48,308 bases of DNA from DAOUBF01 sp034432795 (GTDB taxonomy: Bacteria > Chloroflexota > Anaerolineae > DSLN01), in assembly GCA_034432795.1 (NCBI GenBank), contig DAOUBF010000017.1, positions 1-48,308 of the forward strand, written 5' to 3'. Positions 24,167 to 32,038 of this stretch are shown here, one piece after another. A program made the translations under genes and the position numbers. The stretch's first letter is position 1, and the number at the start of each line of letters is the position of its first letter. The notes under the pieces are model-generated. The model was not told where the DNA came from, did not search any database, and saw nothing but the letters and a program-made list of their open reading frames with translations.

Positions 24167-25200
24167 TCGCGCTCCTCGCTCAGGTGGATGTCCCCTACCT
24201 GCCGGGTATCCTCGGCCAGCCCGCGACCGACAAGCGCGACGAACACATCCTCCAGCGTCGGCTCGCGCTTGCGCAGTTCCAGGATGCTGGCGCCATCGCC
24301 TGTGAGCGTGGTGACCACCGGGCCGATGACGCTTTCGTCGGCCAGGATCAGCCGCAGGTCCATATACCCATTATGCTGGGTGGCGGTAAATTTCTGCACG
24401 CCGGCCAGCCCGGCAAGCTGCTCGCGCCTGGCAGGGCTGAGGAAGCCGCTCACCTGGAGGTCAAAGATGGCTTCGCGCTGCAATTGACGCTTGAGAGCAG
24501 CGGGTGTATCGCAGGCCAGCACCCGCCCCCGATCAATAATGGCCACCCGGTCGCATAGCTCATCGGCCTCCACCATGTAGTGCGTGGTGAGCAGGGTGGT
24601 CTTGTCCGGCCGAGCGGTCCACTCTTTGATGTAGCGGCGCACGTCGCGGGCCGCGCCCACATCCAGGCCCAACGTCGGCTCATCCAGGAAGATGATCTGC
24701 GGGTCGCTGATGAAGCCGCGCACGAAGTTCATCTTCTGGCGCATACCGGTGGACAGGTTGCTGACCTTGGTATTGGCCTGATCCGAGAGGCCGACGACCG
24801 CCAGGAGCGCATCAATCCGCTGGTAGGCTGTGCGCGAATCCAGCCCGTAGAATTGCGCGAACATCCACAGGTTTTCGCGCACAGTGAGCAGGCCATAGCC
24901 GGTATTCTCTCCCCCGGCGACCATATTGATGCGCTCACGGATGCGCCGATAGTCACGGACTACATCCAGGCCGTCCACCCAGGCGCGGCCCGACGTTGGA
25001 GCCAGCAGCGTGGTGAGGATCTTAATGAGCGTCGTCTTGCCCGCGCCGTTGGGGCCGAGCAGGCCGAACAACTCGCCGCGCCTCACCTCCAGATTGACGT
25101 CAACCAGGGCCTCAATGATCCGCTGCGTCTTTGCGCCCCTGACGGGCCGATATTTATACAGGCGTGTCAGGTGTTCCGTGCGAATAGCCAGATCGTCCAT
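24163..25200 (-). CDS. ABC transporter ATP-binding protein (DrrA-like)
   Basis: A 345-residue exporter ATPase. Walker A is GLLGPNGAGKTTLIK (about residues 47-61), the signature is NLSTGMRQKMNFVRG (about 149-163), Walker B is PQIIFLDEPTLGLDVGAAR, and the switch His is in TTLLTTHYMVEADE. The C-terminal 90 residues form the DrrA/NatA-type extension. ATG 25200 (MDDLAIRTEHL) is chosen over ATG 25257 because a TATAAT element lies between the two. Confidence 0.93.
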   Translation of the reverse strand: MDDLAIRTEHLTRLYKYRPVRGAKTQRIIEALVDVNLEVRRGELFGLLGPNGAGKTTLIKILTTLLAPTSGRAWVDGLDVVRDYRRIRERINMVAGGENTGYGLLTVRENLWMFAQFYGLDSRTAYQRIDALLAVVGLSDQANTKVSNLSTGMRQKMNFVRGFISDPQIIFLDEPTLGLDVGAARDVRRYIKEWTARPDKTTLLTTHYMVEADELCDRVAIIDRGRVLACDTPAALKRQLQREAIFDLQVSGFLSPARREQLAGLAGVQKFTATQHNGYMDLRLILADESVIGPVVTTLTGDGASILELRKREPTLEDVFVALVGRGLAEDTRQVGDIHLSEERE

Positions 25201-25218
25201 AGGAAAGTATCCAACCGC

Positions 25219-25248
25219 ATTATAGTCCAGGAGTTCCCTCCCCGGCAA
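25219..25248 (-). promoter_or_regulatory. Promoter of the ABC exporter operon
   Basis: On the minus strand TTGCCG (25248-25243), an 18-bp spacer and TATAAT (25224-25219). Predicted start near 25212, 12 nt before ATG 25200. No Shine-Dalgarno is evident. Confidence 0.6.
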
Positions 25249-25274
25249 GATACCCACCGGACGGCGTGTATTGC

Positions 25275-25368
25275 CTCCCCCTCCCCCCTATTGTGGGGGA
25301 GGGCTGGGGTGGGGGGCGGAATCACCCCCTCCCTGCCCTTCCCCCGTCCAGGGGGAGGGAACTCACTC
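25275..25368. repeat. C/G-rich dispersed repeat, locus 2
   Basis: Contains CTCCCCCCTATTGTGGGGGA then GGGCTGGGGTGGGGGG, and CCTTCCCCCGTCCAGGGGGA then GGGAACTCACT. Both units recur at 47713-47782, in the opposite order; the first also at 17404-17443. It lies between the divergent ABC and tryptophan dioxygenase promoters. Confidence 0.85.
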
Positions 25369-25383
25369 TTCCTTCCGTCCTTC

Positions 25384-25413
25384 TTGCGCTTTCCTCGCCC
25401 CTTATGCGATAAT
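25384..25413 (+). promoter_or_regulatory. Promoter of the tryptophan dioxygenase-like gene
   Basis: TTGCGC (25384-25389), 18-bp spacer, TGC-GATAAT (-10 at 25408-25413 with extended TG). The predicted start falls at about 25420, directly at ATG 25421, so the mRNA would be leaderless. Confidence 0.6.
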
Positions 25414-25420
25414 TGCGATT

Positions 25421-26254
25421 ATGAAACTACCCTGTGGCCACGACGTCGTTGATCCCAACCAGGTGCACTATTGCACCTACCTGCGACTGGCGGAACTGCT
25501 CAGCCTCCAGCCTGCGCCGGAGGTCCTACGCCACCCGGACGAACTCCTGTTCATCATCACCCATCAGACGTTTGAACTCTGGTTCAAGGTGGTCCTGTTT
25601 GAGCTTGACCGGGTCATGGAGGCCCTCCGCCTCGGTCAGGTGGCACAGGCCACCTGGCTGGTGCGGCGCATCACCGCCATCATCCGCCTGTTCATCCAGC
25701 AAATCGTCATCCTGGAGACGATGTCGCCGGCGGACTTCTTTGAATTTCGCGGTGCGCTCAGCCCGGCCAGCGGCAGCGAGTCGCAAGGCTTCCGCGAGAT
25801 TGAGGTGGCCTCCGGCCTCCGTGATCCCCGTCTGCTCAAATTCCTCCAATTGCCGCCCGGCCCCGCCCCCGACGCGCCCCAGACCCTGCTGTGGACCGAG
25901 CGCATCGCCCGCCGCTGGGAGGCGCCCAGCCTGCGCGACCTCTTCTTTGACCTCTTGCGCCAGCGCGATGTGGCTGTGACCGACCTGTACCGGCCCTCTG
26001 CCCAGCCGAACCCGCACCAGGACCTGTTCTGGCTGGCCGAGGCCCTCTTAGACTACGACGAGGCCTTCGCCAACTGGCGCTTCGTTCATGCCCGCATGGC
26101 CGAACGTGCCCTGGGCGCTCACATCAGCGGCACCGGTTACACCTCCGGCGTCCCCTATCTGGATTCCACCGTGCAGCGGCCTCACTTCTTCCCGGAGCTA
26201 TGGGACGCCCGCTCCGACCTGTGGCAACAGCGCCAGACAGCTACAACGCCCTGA
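25421..26254 (+). CDS. Tryptophan 2,3-dioxygenase family protein
   Basis: A 277-residue TDO-family heme protein, the first step of kynurenine formation. Family motifs are VHYCTYLRLAELL (about 15-27), the distal-His segment HQTFELWFKVVLFELDRV (about 47-64), FEFRGALSPASGSESQGFRE and, near the C-terminus, WRFVHARMAERALG with the heme-ligand His, GTGYTSGVPYLDST and FFPELWDAR. ATG 25421 is chosen; the longer frame from 25271 would start inside the repeat. No other kynurenine genes flank it, so substrate identity is inferred from family only. Confidence 0.9.
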   Translation: MKLPCGHDVVDPNQVHYCTYLRLAELLSLQPAPEVLRHPDELLFIITHQTFELWFKVVLFELDRVMEALRLGQVAQATWLVRRITAIIRLFIQQIVILETMSPADFFEFRGALSPASGSESQGFREIEVASGLRDPRLLKFLQLPPGPAPDAPQTLLWTERIARRWEAPSLRDLFFDLLRQRDVAVTDLYRPSAQPNPHQDLFWLAEALLDYDEAFANWRFVHARMAERALGAHISGTGYTSGVPYLDSTVQRPHFFPELWDARSDLWQQRQTATTP

Positions 26255-26269
26255 CCTGTCCGCTCTCGT

Positions 26270-27352
26270 ATGGCGAACCCGCCTGCCCGCCCCCCATCCG
26301 CTCCCCAGCTTCAATACGCCGATCAGTTCCTCCAAGAACTGGCCGCCAGCCCGCGCACCGTGGAGCGCTATCGCCTGGCCCTATCCAAGCTCGCCGAGTT
26401 CCTGATAACAGCCCACTATGCTGAGCACGACGTGCCCGAAGGCGTGCCCTACCCCGTGTCCGTCCTGCGCGATGACATCCTGGCCCGCTTTTACGGCTGG
26501 CTGGTCCAGGGTGGCCTGGCCGGCTCGGCGGGCGTGTGCCTGGCGGCGACGCGCCGTTTCCTGGTCTGGCTGGACGCGCTGGACCACCTTCCTCCCGGCT
26601 TCCAGCTCGGCAAGGCCGAGAGCCGCCTGAAGGCTGCCAAAGGCCGGGCACGCCGCAAGTCGCACGTTGCCCCACCTACCGACCCGCGCCTGCCGCAGAT
26701 CATCACCTACTATGACAATCTGCCCCTGCCCGCCGGGCCTGCCGGGCGGACACGCCGTCTGGAGATCCTGCGCGACCGCGCCGTTGTCCACACCCTGTAT
26801 GCTTCTGCCGGGCGCGTCAGCGAAGTGGCCGCCCTCACCCGCCGCGCCGTTGTCGCCGGCGTGGCGCCGGATGGCCGGCCTATCATCCGTGACGAGGTGC
26901 GCGTCACCGGCAAGGGCGGCAAGGCCCGGTTGATCCTCCTGGACGAGGAGGCCCGTGCCGCCATCGCCGCCTACCTGGCCGAGCGCGGCCAAGATGACCG
27001 TGAGGCGCTGTTTGTCTCACACCGCCGCGGCAAGTCTCAAGGCAGGGACAGGCGCGGCCAGGCGCTCACCCGCGCCAGCCTGTGGCATATCGTCAAGCGC
27101 GCCGTCCGGGCGCTGGGCCTGGCCCAGGACATCTCGCCACACGATTTCCGCCACTACCGCGCCCAACAACTCCTGCACGAGGGCATGGACATTGAGGTCC
27201 TCCAGGCTTATCTCGGCCACGCCTCCGTCGCCACCACACGCAGCATCTACGCCCCGGAAACCCAGGTCACCAAGATCAAAGACCAACTCGCCACCTTTGG
27301 CCGCCGCGCCGCCGACGCCGCCCGCGATAGCGGTGCGCTGGACCGCGCCTGA
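26270..27352 (+). CDS. Tyrosine recombinase (XerC/D-like)
   Basis: A 360-residue site-specific recombinase. The SAM-like N-terminal domain (about 10-115) begins YADQFLQELAASPRTVERYR. The catalytic domain (about 155-345) has Arg in YASAGRVSEVAALT, Lys in VTGKGGKARL, the HxxR box in ISPHDFRHYRAQQLL, His in YLGHASVATT, and nucleophile Tyr in RSIYAPE. All catalytic residues are present. No attachment site, prophage or element borders are visible, so a chromosomal Xer role is as likely as mobility. It lies 15 bp after the dioxygenase stop; no clear ribosome site. Confidence 0.93.
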   Translation: MANPPARPPSAPQLQYADQFLQELAASPRTVERYRLALSKLAEFLITAHYAEHDVPEGVPYPVSVLRDDILARFYGWLVQGGLAGSAGVCLAATRRFLVWLDALDHLPPGFQLGKAESRLKAAKGRARRKSHVAPPTDPRLPQIITYYDNLPLPAGPAGRTRRLEILRDRAVVHTLYASAGRVSEVAALTRRAVVAGVAPDGRPIIRDEVRVTGKGGKARLILLDEEARAAIAAYLAERGQDDREALFVSHRRGKSQGRDRRGQALTRASLWHIVKRAVRALGLAQDISPHDFRHYRAQQLLHEGMDIEVLQAYLGHASVATTRSIYAPETQVTKIKDQLATFGRRAADAARDSGALDRA

Positions 27353-27368
27353 GACCCTGGCATGACAC

Positions 27369-27408
27369 TTGCACTCTATCAAGAGTGGACTATCATCTCA
27401 CTGAGATG
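27369..27408 (+). promoter_or_regulatory. Promoter with a palindrome over the start region
   Basis: TTGCAC (27369-27374), 16-bp spacer, TATCAT (27391-27396). CATCTCA-C-TGAGATG (27394-27408), a perfect 7-bp inverted repeat, overlaps the -10 and predicted start, so it may be an operator. It would drive the secreted-protein gene at 27521. Confidence 0.5.
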
Positions 27409-27472
27409 AGGCCGGCGATGGGCTATCTGTTGAGCCAGAACCATCAGGCAGCCCCAGGCAGTCCGGCGGAGA

Positions 27473-27489
27473 GCGATCACATTGATCGC
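27473..27489 (+). promoter_or_regulatory. Leader hairpin upstream of the secreted-protein gene
   Basis: GCGATCA-CAT-TGATCGC gives a 7-bp stem in the 5' untranslated region, 31 nt before ATG 27521. No terminator U-run follows. It does not match a riboswitch I recognise. Confidence 0.45.
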
Positions 27490-27520
27490 CTAATAAAACC
27501 TTAAAGAGGGAGGTTGTTCA

Positions 27521-28306
27521 ATGAAGCTCAATCGGCTTGCCTATGTTTCTCTGTTCGCAGTGCTCATCTTGCTGATGAGCGTCAGCGCTGCCGCAGCCGC
27601 ACCACCTGAACCCGCCGACTCTGCAGCCAGACTGGGATCGGGTGCAGGCGCAGCCCCAGGCCCGGAGGTGCCTCTGGTGTGCGAGCCGCTGCCCCCGAAC
27701 ATCATTCAGGATGGCAGCTTTGAGGCGGGCAGCCCGAACCCCTACTGGCAGGAGTTCTCCACCAACTTCGGCACGCCCCTGTGCACGGTCGCATTCTGTG
27801 GCACCGGTGGCGGCAGCGGTCCCCATAGCGGCGACTGGTGGGCCTGGTTCGGTGGCATTGATGACGCGCTTGAGGTCGGCTATGTGCGCCAGAATGTCAC
27901 CATTCCGGCCGGCATCGCTGTGCTCCGCTATTGGCTGGAGATCCCCGTCGCTGCCAGCCAGGGGAATGACTACCTCACAGTCATGATTGATAACACGCCG
28001 ATCGTGACCTACACCATCGCCAGCCAGCCGCAGTTCTCGGTGTACACGCTCGTGCAACATGACATCAGCCAGTTCGCCAATGGCGCCCAGCATCAGGTGC
28101 GCTTTGAGTCCACCACCTATGTCCATCCACTAGAGGTGACTAACTTCTTTATTGATGACGTGGAGTTGTGCTCAGGTGCACCGACCAGCGTGGCACTGGC
28201 CCGGTTTGAGGCCGAGAGCGCGCCCATGGTCTCACCCGCGTGGCTGCTGGTGCTGGCGCTACCGGCAGCTATCGGCGGGCTGCTGCTCCGGCGGCGCACG
28301 CGCTAG
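27521..28306 (+). CDS. Secreted protein with C-terminal membrane anchor
   Basis: A 261-residue exported protein. The signal peptide is residues 1-26 (hydrophobic FAVLILLMSVSAAAA). The body (about 55-215) reads NIIQDGSFEAG, SGDWWAWFGG, QNVTIPAG, LRYWLEIPVA and FFIDDVELCSG, the pattern of a jelly-roll, carbohydrate-binding or MAM-like beta domain. The C-terminus is a hydrophobic helix WLLVLALPAAIGGLLL followed by RRRTR, resembling sorting tails in which a helix is followed by an Arg cluster, though without a recognisable LPXTG or PEP motif. GGGAGG precedes the ATG. Function unknown. Confidence 0.8.
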   Translation: MKLNRLAYVSLFAVLILLMSVSAAAAAPPEPADSAARLGSGAGAAPGPEVPLVCEPLPPNIIQDGSFEAGSPNPYWQEFSTNFGTPLCTVAFCGTGGGSGPHSGDWWAWFGGIDDALEVGYVRQNVTIPAGIAVLRYWLEIPVAASQGNDYLTVMIDNTPIVTYTIASQPQFSVYTLVQHDISQFANGAQHQVRFESTTYVHPLEVTNFFIDDVELCSGAPTSVALARFEAESAPMVSPAWLLVLALPAAIGGLLLRRRTR

Positions 28307-28352
28307 TGTGCTCAGCCGTTGAAAGCGAACGGCTACGATTGTTTTGAGTGAA

Positions 28353-28388
28353 GGAGACGCCGGCACCCAGATCGGGGCCGGCGTCTCC
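28353..28388 (+). terminator. Hairpin after the secreted-protein gene
   Basis: GGAGACGCCGGC (28353-28364) and GCCGGCGTCTCC (28377-28388) form a perfect 12-bp stem with a 12-nt loop, 47 bp after the stop. A pyrimidine-rich CTCAACTTC follows rather than a U-run, so termination is likely but not certain. Confidence 0.6.
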
Positions 28389-28460
28389 CTCAACTTCAGG
28401 GCTACAGTGTTGTGCCTCATAAATTTGAGCACAACCCCTCTGTCCAGTTCCCGATATGAA

Positions 28461-28613
28461 GTAGGGCGGCTTTCTATAGCCGCCGCAGCAGAGCAGAAGA
28501 GCGGCAGGTATAGACACCTGCCCTACACCCGAGCCTGTAGAAACCCGGCCTACGCCGGGTATGGAAACCCGGCCTACTGAGCCTGTAGAGCGGCTTTCCA
28601 TAGCCGCCGCAGA
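28461..28613 (-). repeat. Modular hairpin repeat, copy B (expanded)
   Basis: In order: GTAGGGCGGCTTTCTATAGC module, GCAGAAGAGCGGCAGGTATA with GACACCTGCCCTAC module, two GTAGAAACCCGGCCTAC / TATGGAAACCCGGCCTAC modules, and a second GCGGCTTTCCATAGCCGCC module. It is the reverse orientation of copies A and C, with extra units. Confidence 0.88.
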
Positions 28614-28747
28614 TTGTGTCATGTATTAACACAAATGCTCCAACCCGCTACAATCGCAATCCCGACTAGAGCCACAGGTTGCCATATGAGGTTTTACATG
28701 ACGACGCGTGCGTTAGCGCGTCAATCTCTAAAGCTTCCCAAGGAACA

Positions 28748-28785
28748 GAACGCCGGCTCCCTGGGTTAGGGGGGGGCCGGCGTTC
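28748..28785 (+). terminator. Second CGCCGGC hairpin upstream of the cupin gene
   Basis: GAACGCCGGC (28748-28757) and GCCGGCGTTC (28776-28785) form a 10-bp stem around an 18-nt loop with a G-run. It resembles 28353-28388 in its CGCCGGC / GCCGGCG core. It precedes the cupin promoter by about 25 bp. Confidence 0.5.
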
Positions 28786-28809
28786 CTATTCACAAACCTG
28801 AGCAGGATA

Positions 28810-28818
28810 TGCTATAAT
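28810..28818 (+). promoter_or_regulatory. Extended -10 promoter of the cupin gene
   Basis: TGC-TATAAT (28810-28818) with predicted start near 28825, 12 nt before ATG 28837. No clear -35 was seen. Confidence 0.55.
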
Positions 28819-28836
28819 CCGCCAGATAGTGATCTT

Positions 28837-29172
28837 ATGAGGATATTCAACTCGCCTCAGGACAAAATTGTAGTGCGCCCCCGGGCCGAGGCGACCCCGC
28901 CCAGCGAAGCTGAGGTGCGCCGCCTCTTGGAGGCCGAGGGACTCCAGCCTTATCCTTGGGCCAACGCCCCCGGCGACGCCTATGGCATTCACACGCATCC
29001 TTATCACAAGGTGATCTACGTCGTCTCTGGCTCAATCACCTTTGACTTGCCTGAGCATGGCCAACAGGTCACCCTGCGGCCTGGGGATCGCCTGGAGTTG
29101 CCATCAGGCATCGCCCATAGCGCCGTCGTCGGCCCGCAGGGTGTCGTCTGCCTGGAGGCGCACCGCGCCTGA
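28837..29172 (+). CDS. Small cupin-domain protein
   Basis: A 111-residue single-domain cupin. The metal motif 1 region reads GIHTHPYHKVIYVVSGSITF (about 49-68), giving H-x-H and Lys/Tyr positions. Motif 2 is LRPGDRLELPSGIAHSAVVG (about 79-98) with the conserved PGD and His. Fits small cytoplasmic cupins of unknown substrate. Monocistronic by position, with its own extended -10 promoter. Confidence 0.9.
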   Translation: MRIFNSPQDKIVVRPRAEATPPSEAEVRRLLEAEGLQPYPWANAPGDAYGIHTHPYHKVIYVVSGSITFDLPEHGQQVTLRPGDRLELPSGIAHSAVVGPQGVVCLEAHRA

Positions 29173-29175
29173 CGA

Positions 29176-29202
29176 CGCCGGCTATGGAAACCCGGCCTAC
29201 AG
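29176..29202. repeat. Partial hairpin repeat module
   Basis: GCCGGCTATGGAAACCCGGCCTAC is one module of the family seen at 28461-28613. It directly follows the cupin stop codon. Confidence 0.7.
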
Positions 29203-29249
29203 GGAAAATCGGAGTGCCCGATTCGCTTAACTGACTATAGATAAGGTTC

Positions 29250-31199
29250 ATGCGCTCGTCCGAACCCTCGGACCGCTCACTCCACCTGGCCCGCATGGCG
29301 CTGGGCAGTTTGGCCCTGGTGCTGGCACTCGCCGGGCAACTCTGGCTATACAGCAGCCCGGATGGGTTGCGACCGGCTACTCTCCTCAGCATTGTAGCCC
29401 TCGTGCTCTTTGCTGGCAGCCTGATGAAGCAGCCACCTGCCGGGGTGAAGGCACTGGTTGTGCGCTTATCTCTGTCGCCCACCGCCATTCTGGTCGGGAC
29501 TGCACTCCTGCTTGACCTGATAGCGACCCTCGCGGACATATACTGGAAGCAGATCAATTACGTTAACTACGTGCCTATTCTGGTCCTCTGGCTGGGGTGC
29601 GCTGTAACTTATATGGTGGCATTCATGGGGAACGTGCCACAGCGGAATACCTGGCGCTCCTGGTGGCGGACGTATCGTGCCGAACTGATCGGGATCGGCC
29701 TGCTGACCTTGGGCGCAGCCATGCTACGCTTTTATCAACTGGGCACAATCCCCCGCGTCATTGACGGTGACGAAGGACGGATGGGGCAATATGCCCTGGC
29801 GACGTCCACAAACCCGCTCGCCAGCCCCTTTACCACAGTGGAGAGTATAGGCAGCCTGTATCTACAAATGATTGGCGCAGCAGTTCATATGCTGGGGCAG
29901 AATCCCTTGGCTCTACGTCTCCTGCCCGCTGTGGGGGGCACACTGGCGATCCCGGCCCTCTATTTGCTGGCGCGATACCTGTTCGGCCCGCCCGTTGCTT
30001 TTGTCGCTGCGGCCCTGCTGACCTTCAGCCACGCGCACATCCATTTCAGCCGGACGGTTGCCGTCGCTTACATACCGGGGACCTTGCTCGTGCCGCTGGA
30101 GTTGTATTTCTTTCTGAGTGGCCTGGAGAAGCAGAGCGCCGGGCGGCTGGCGGTGGGTGGGCTGTTATTGGGATTCCACTTTAACATTTACCTTGATGCC
30201 CAAATCATCGCCGCCATAGTGATCGTCTACCTGTTGATCGCCGTCTGGCTGTGTCGCCCCCTGGTTCAGAGGATCGGGTATCGCCTTGGCATATTCTGGT
30301 TAGGTGCTGGACTCACCGCCTTGCCTATGCTGGTGTATGCCTGGCGTCACCCACATGAGTTTTTCAACCGCCTTAATGTGGATGGCACCTTTCAGTCTGG
30401 CTGGCTGGCGAACACGATGGCCACCACCGGGCAAAACGCGCTGCGCATCCTGGCGGATCGGTTCGCGCACGCATTACTCTCCTTGAACTATTACCCGGCT
30501 GTAGATTTCTACAATGTGCCGGCGCCCCTGCTTGATGTGGTCACCAGCGCCCTCTTCGTCCTGGGCCTGGGCTGTGCCCTGTGGCGCACGCGCCACCCCG
30601 GTTATCTCCTGGTCAACGGTTACTTCTGGGGCATCACCCTTGCCATTGGCCTCTTCTCGGCTCCGCCATCAGCGGATTCCTACCGTATGCTTGCCGCCCT
30701 GCCGGCGGCCATCCTGCTTGCTGCTGTGGGTCTGAGCCATGTGTGGGCCATCTGGTCATTAAACGAGCCGGAGCGTCGTGCGGTGCGCCTCAGCATTTCC
30801 ACATTCGTGCTGACGGCTGTGTTGGCACTTAACCTGCGCACCTACTTTGTGGACTTCGCCCAACGCTGCCGCTACGGTGGCGATGCACAGACGCGGTTTG
30901 CCTCTTACCTGGGCAATTACTTGCGCACCCTCGATCGCCAGATGACGGTTTATCTGCTGAGCGATGAGATCTTTCGCTATGGCACACATGATTCTGCCAG
31001 CTTTCTCAGTAGCAACTTCCCTGTGACCAACGTGGCAGACCCGGTGACCAGCTTAGCCCCTCGCCCGAATACAGTCATCATCGCCAGCCCGAACCGGATG
31101 GATGAATTGCAGGCTTGGGCAAGGGAAAATCCCGGCGGGCAATTGCAACAGCAGAGCGACTGCGAGAACCGAATATTGTTGGCTTATCGCTTCCATTAG
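29250..31199 (+). CDS. Membrane glycosyltransferase, GT39/PMT-like
   Basis: A 649-residue polytopic membrane protein with roughly a dozen hydrophobic segments. After the first cytoplasmic region, LGTIPRVIDGDEGRMGQYAL (about 166-185) carries the acidic loop-1 motif (D-x-D-E) expected of ArnT/PMT-type (GT-C) glycosyltransferases, which use polyprenyl-phosphate sugars on the outer face of the membrane. LRLLPAVGGTLAIPALYLLA (about 219-238) is the usual following helix. The C-terminal 130 residues are extracellular. It opens the glycan cassette that continues to 35,736. Acceptor unknown. Confidence 0.88.
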   Translation: MRSSEPSDRSLHLARMALGSLALVLALAGQLWLYSSPDGLRPATLLSIVALVLFAGSLMKQPPAGVKALVVRLSLSPTAILVGTALLLDLIATLADIYWKQINYVNYVPILVLWLGCAVTYMVAFMGNVPQRNTWRSWWRTYRAELIGIGLLTLGAAMLRFYQLGTIPRVIDGDEGRMGQYALATSTNPLASPFTTVESIGSLYLQMIGAAVHMLGQNPLALRLLPAVGGTLAIPALYLLARYLFGPPVAFVAAALLTFSHAHIHFSRTVAVAYIPGTLLVPLELYFFLSGLEKQSAGRLAVGGLLLGFHFNIYLDAQIIAAIVIVYLLIAVWLCRPLVQRIGYRLGIFWLGAGLTALPMLVYAWRHPHEFFNRLNVDGTFQSGWLANTMATTGQNALRILADRFAHALLSLNYYPAVDFYNVPAPLLDVVTSALFVLGLGCALWRTRHPGYLLVNGYFWGITLAIGLFSAPPSADSYRMLAALPAAILLAAVGLSHVWAIWSLNEPERRAVRLSISTFVLTAVLALNLRTYFVDFAQRCRYGGDAQTRFASYLGNYLRTLDRQMTVYLLSDEIFRYGTHDSASFLSSNFPVTNVADPVTSLAPRPNTVIIASPNRMDELQAWARENPGGQLQQQSDCENRILLAYRFH

Positions 31200-31333
31200 G
31201 TGCCTGATCTGCGTATCCCTGTCATCATCTCCGCATCCCCGCCTGCCCCATTTGACGGATACACCCGCCTGTGATAGCATGAAGCCTGATGGCTTTCACG
31301 CTTCGCCCAGCCGAACCGACTGACGACTGACCT

Positions 31334-32029
31334 ATGCGCATCATCACCAACACGCCCTTTATTCAAAAGCGCGCACGGCTGGCACGCATCATCAGCTACG
31401 TCGGCCTGGCCATCCTGGCGGGTGGCTTCGTCACCTCGCTGCTCCAGCCCAGCCTGATCCTTTTGGCCTACCTGACCCTGCCTATCGGCATGATCCTGGC
31501 GAACATCGGCATCTACCTGGCCAACCGCTACCTGCGCCCGCCCCGGCCCGACCAGGCCCTGGACCAGGCACTCAAGGGCCTGAGTGACCAGTACGCCATC
31601 TACCACTACATGCTGCCCGCCGATCACGTCCTGATCTCGCCGCACGGCATCTACCCCCTGATCGTGCGCTTCCAGGCGGGCACATTTATCAACGAAGGTG
31701 AGCGCTGGCAGCAGCGCCAGGGCTGCTGGGGGCGCGTCCTGCGGCTCTTCGGCCAGGAGGGGATCGGCAACCCCACTCAGGAGGCCCGTGCCGAAGTGGA
31801 GGCCTTGCGGCGCTATCTGGCCGAGCACGCGCCGGGCCTGGATGTGCCTATTGAGCCGATCATCGTCTTCACCCACCCCCAGGCGGAGATCACCATCACC
31901 TCGCCAGCCGTGCCGGTGGTATTGGCCAAGAAACTCAAAGTGTATCTGCGCTCGGTGGAGCGCGGACGCGCCCTCCCCCGGCCCACGCTGATGCAGCTTG
32001 AGGAGGCGCTGCCCACGCTCTCACCATGA
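31334..32029 (+). CDS. Membrane-anchored NERD-like domain protein
   Basis: A 231-residue protein with two N-terminal helices (about 19-38 and 42-65), then a soluble domain. HVLISPHGIYPLIVRFQAG, GNPTQEARAEVEALRRYL and PIEPIIVFTHPQAEI follow the pattern of NERD (nuclease-related) domains, although the catalytic Glu/Lys of the K-x-G segment is not preserved (VRFQAG). Activity is doubtful. It is 10 bp upstream of the methyltransferase and so co-transcribed. An anchoring or DNA-related role cannot be settled. Confidence 0.65.
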   Translation: MRIITNTPFIQKRARLARIISYVGLAILAGGFVTSLLQPSLILLAYLTLPIGMILANIGIYLANRYLRPPRPDQALDQALKGLSDQYAIYHYMLPADHVLISPHGIYPLIVRFQAGTFINEGERWQQRQGCWGRVLRLFGQEGIGNPTQEARAEVEALRRYLAEHAPGLDVPIEPIIVFTHPQAEITITSPAVPVVLAKKLKVYLRSVERGRALPRPTLMQLEEALPTLSP

Positions 32030-32038
32030 GGTGGGGTT

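Larger units (their letters stand above)
28307..28836. other. 530-bp gene-free region with hairpins and repeats
   Basis: No supported gene. It holds hairpin 28353-28388, repeat copy B at 28461-28613, hairpin 28748-28785 and the cupin promoter at its right end. A 23-codon ATG frame at 28698-28769 is not convincing. Confidence 0.7.

Noticed and set aside
25271..25420. Extended N-terminus of the tryptophan dioxygenase-like protein
   Set aside because: It would translate the C/G-rich repeat and lies upstream of the likely promoter.
26270..27352. Integrative element bordered by the tyrosine recombinase
   Set aside because: No tRNA adjacent to the integrase, no flanking direct repeats seen, and no other mobile or phage genes nearby.
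28698..28769. 23-codon ATG frame
   Set aside because: No ribosome site, no similarity, and its end runs into hairpin 28748-28785.
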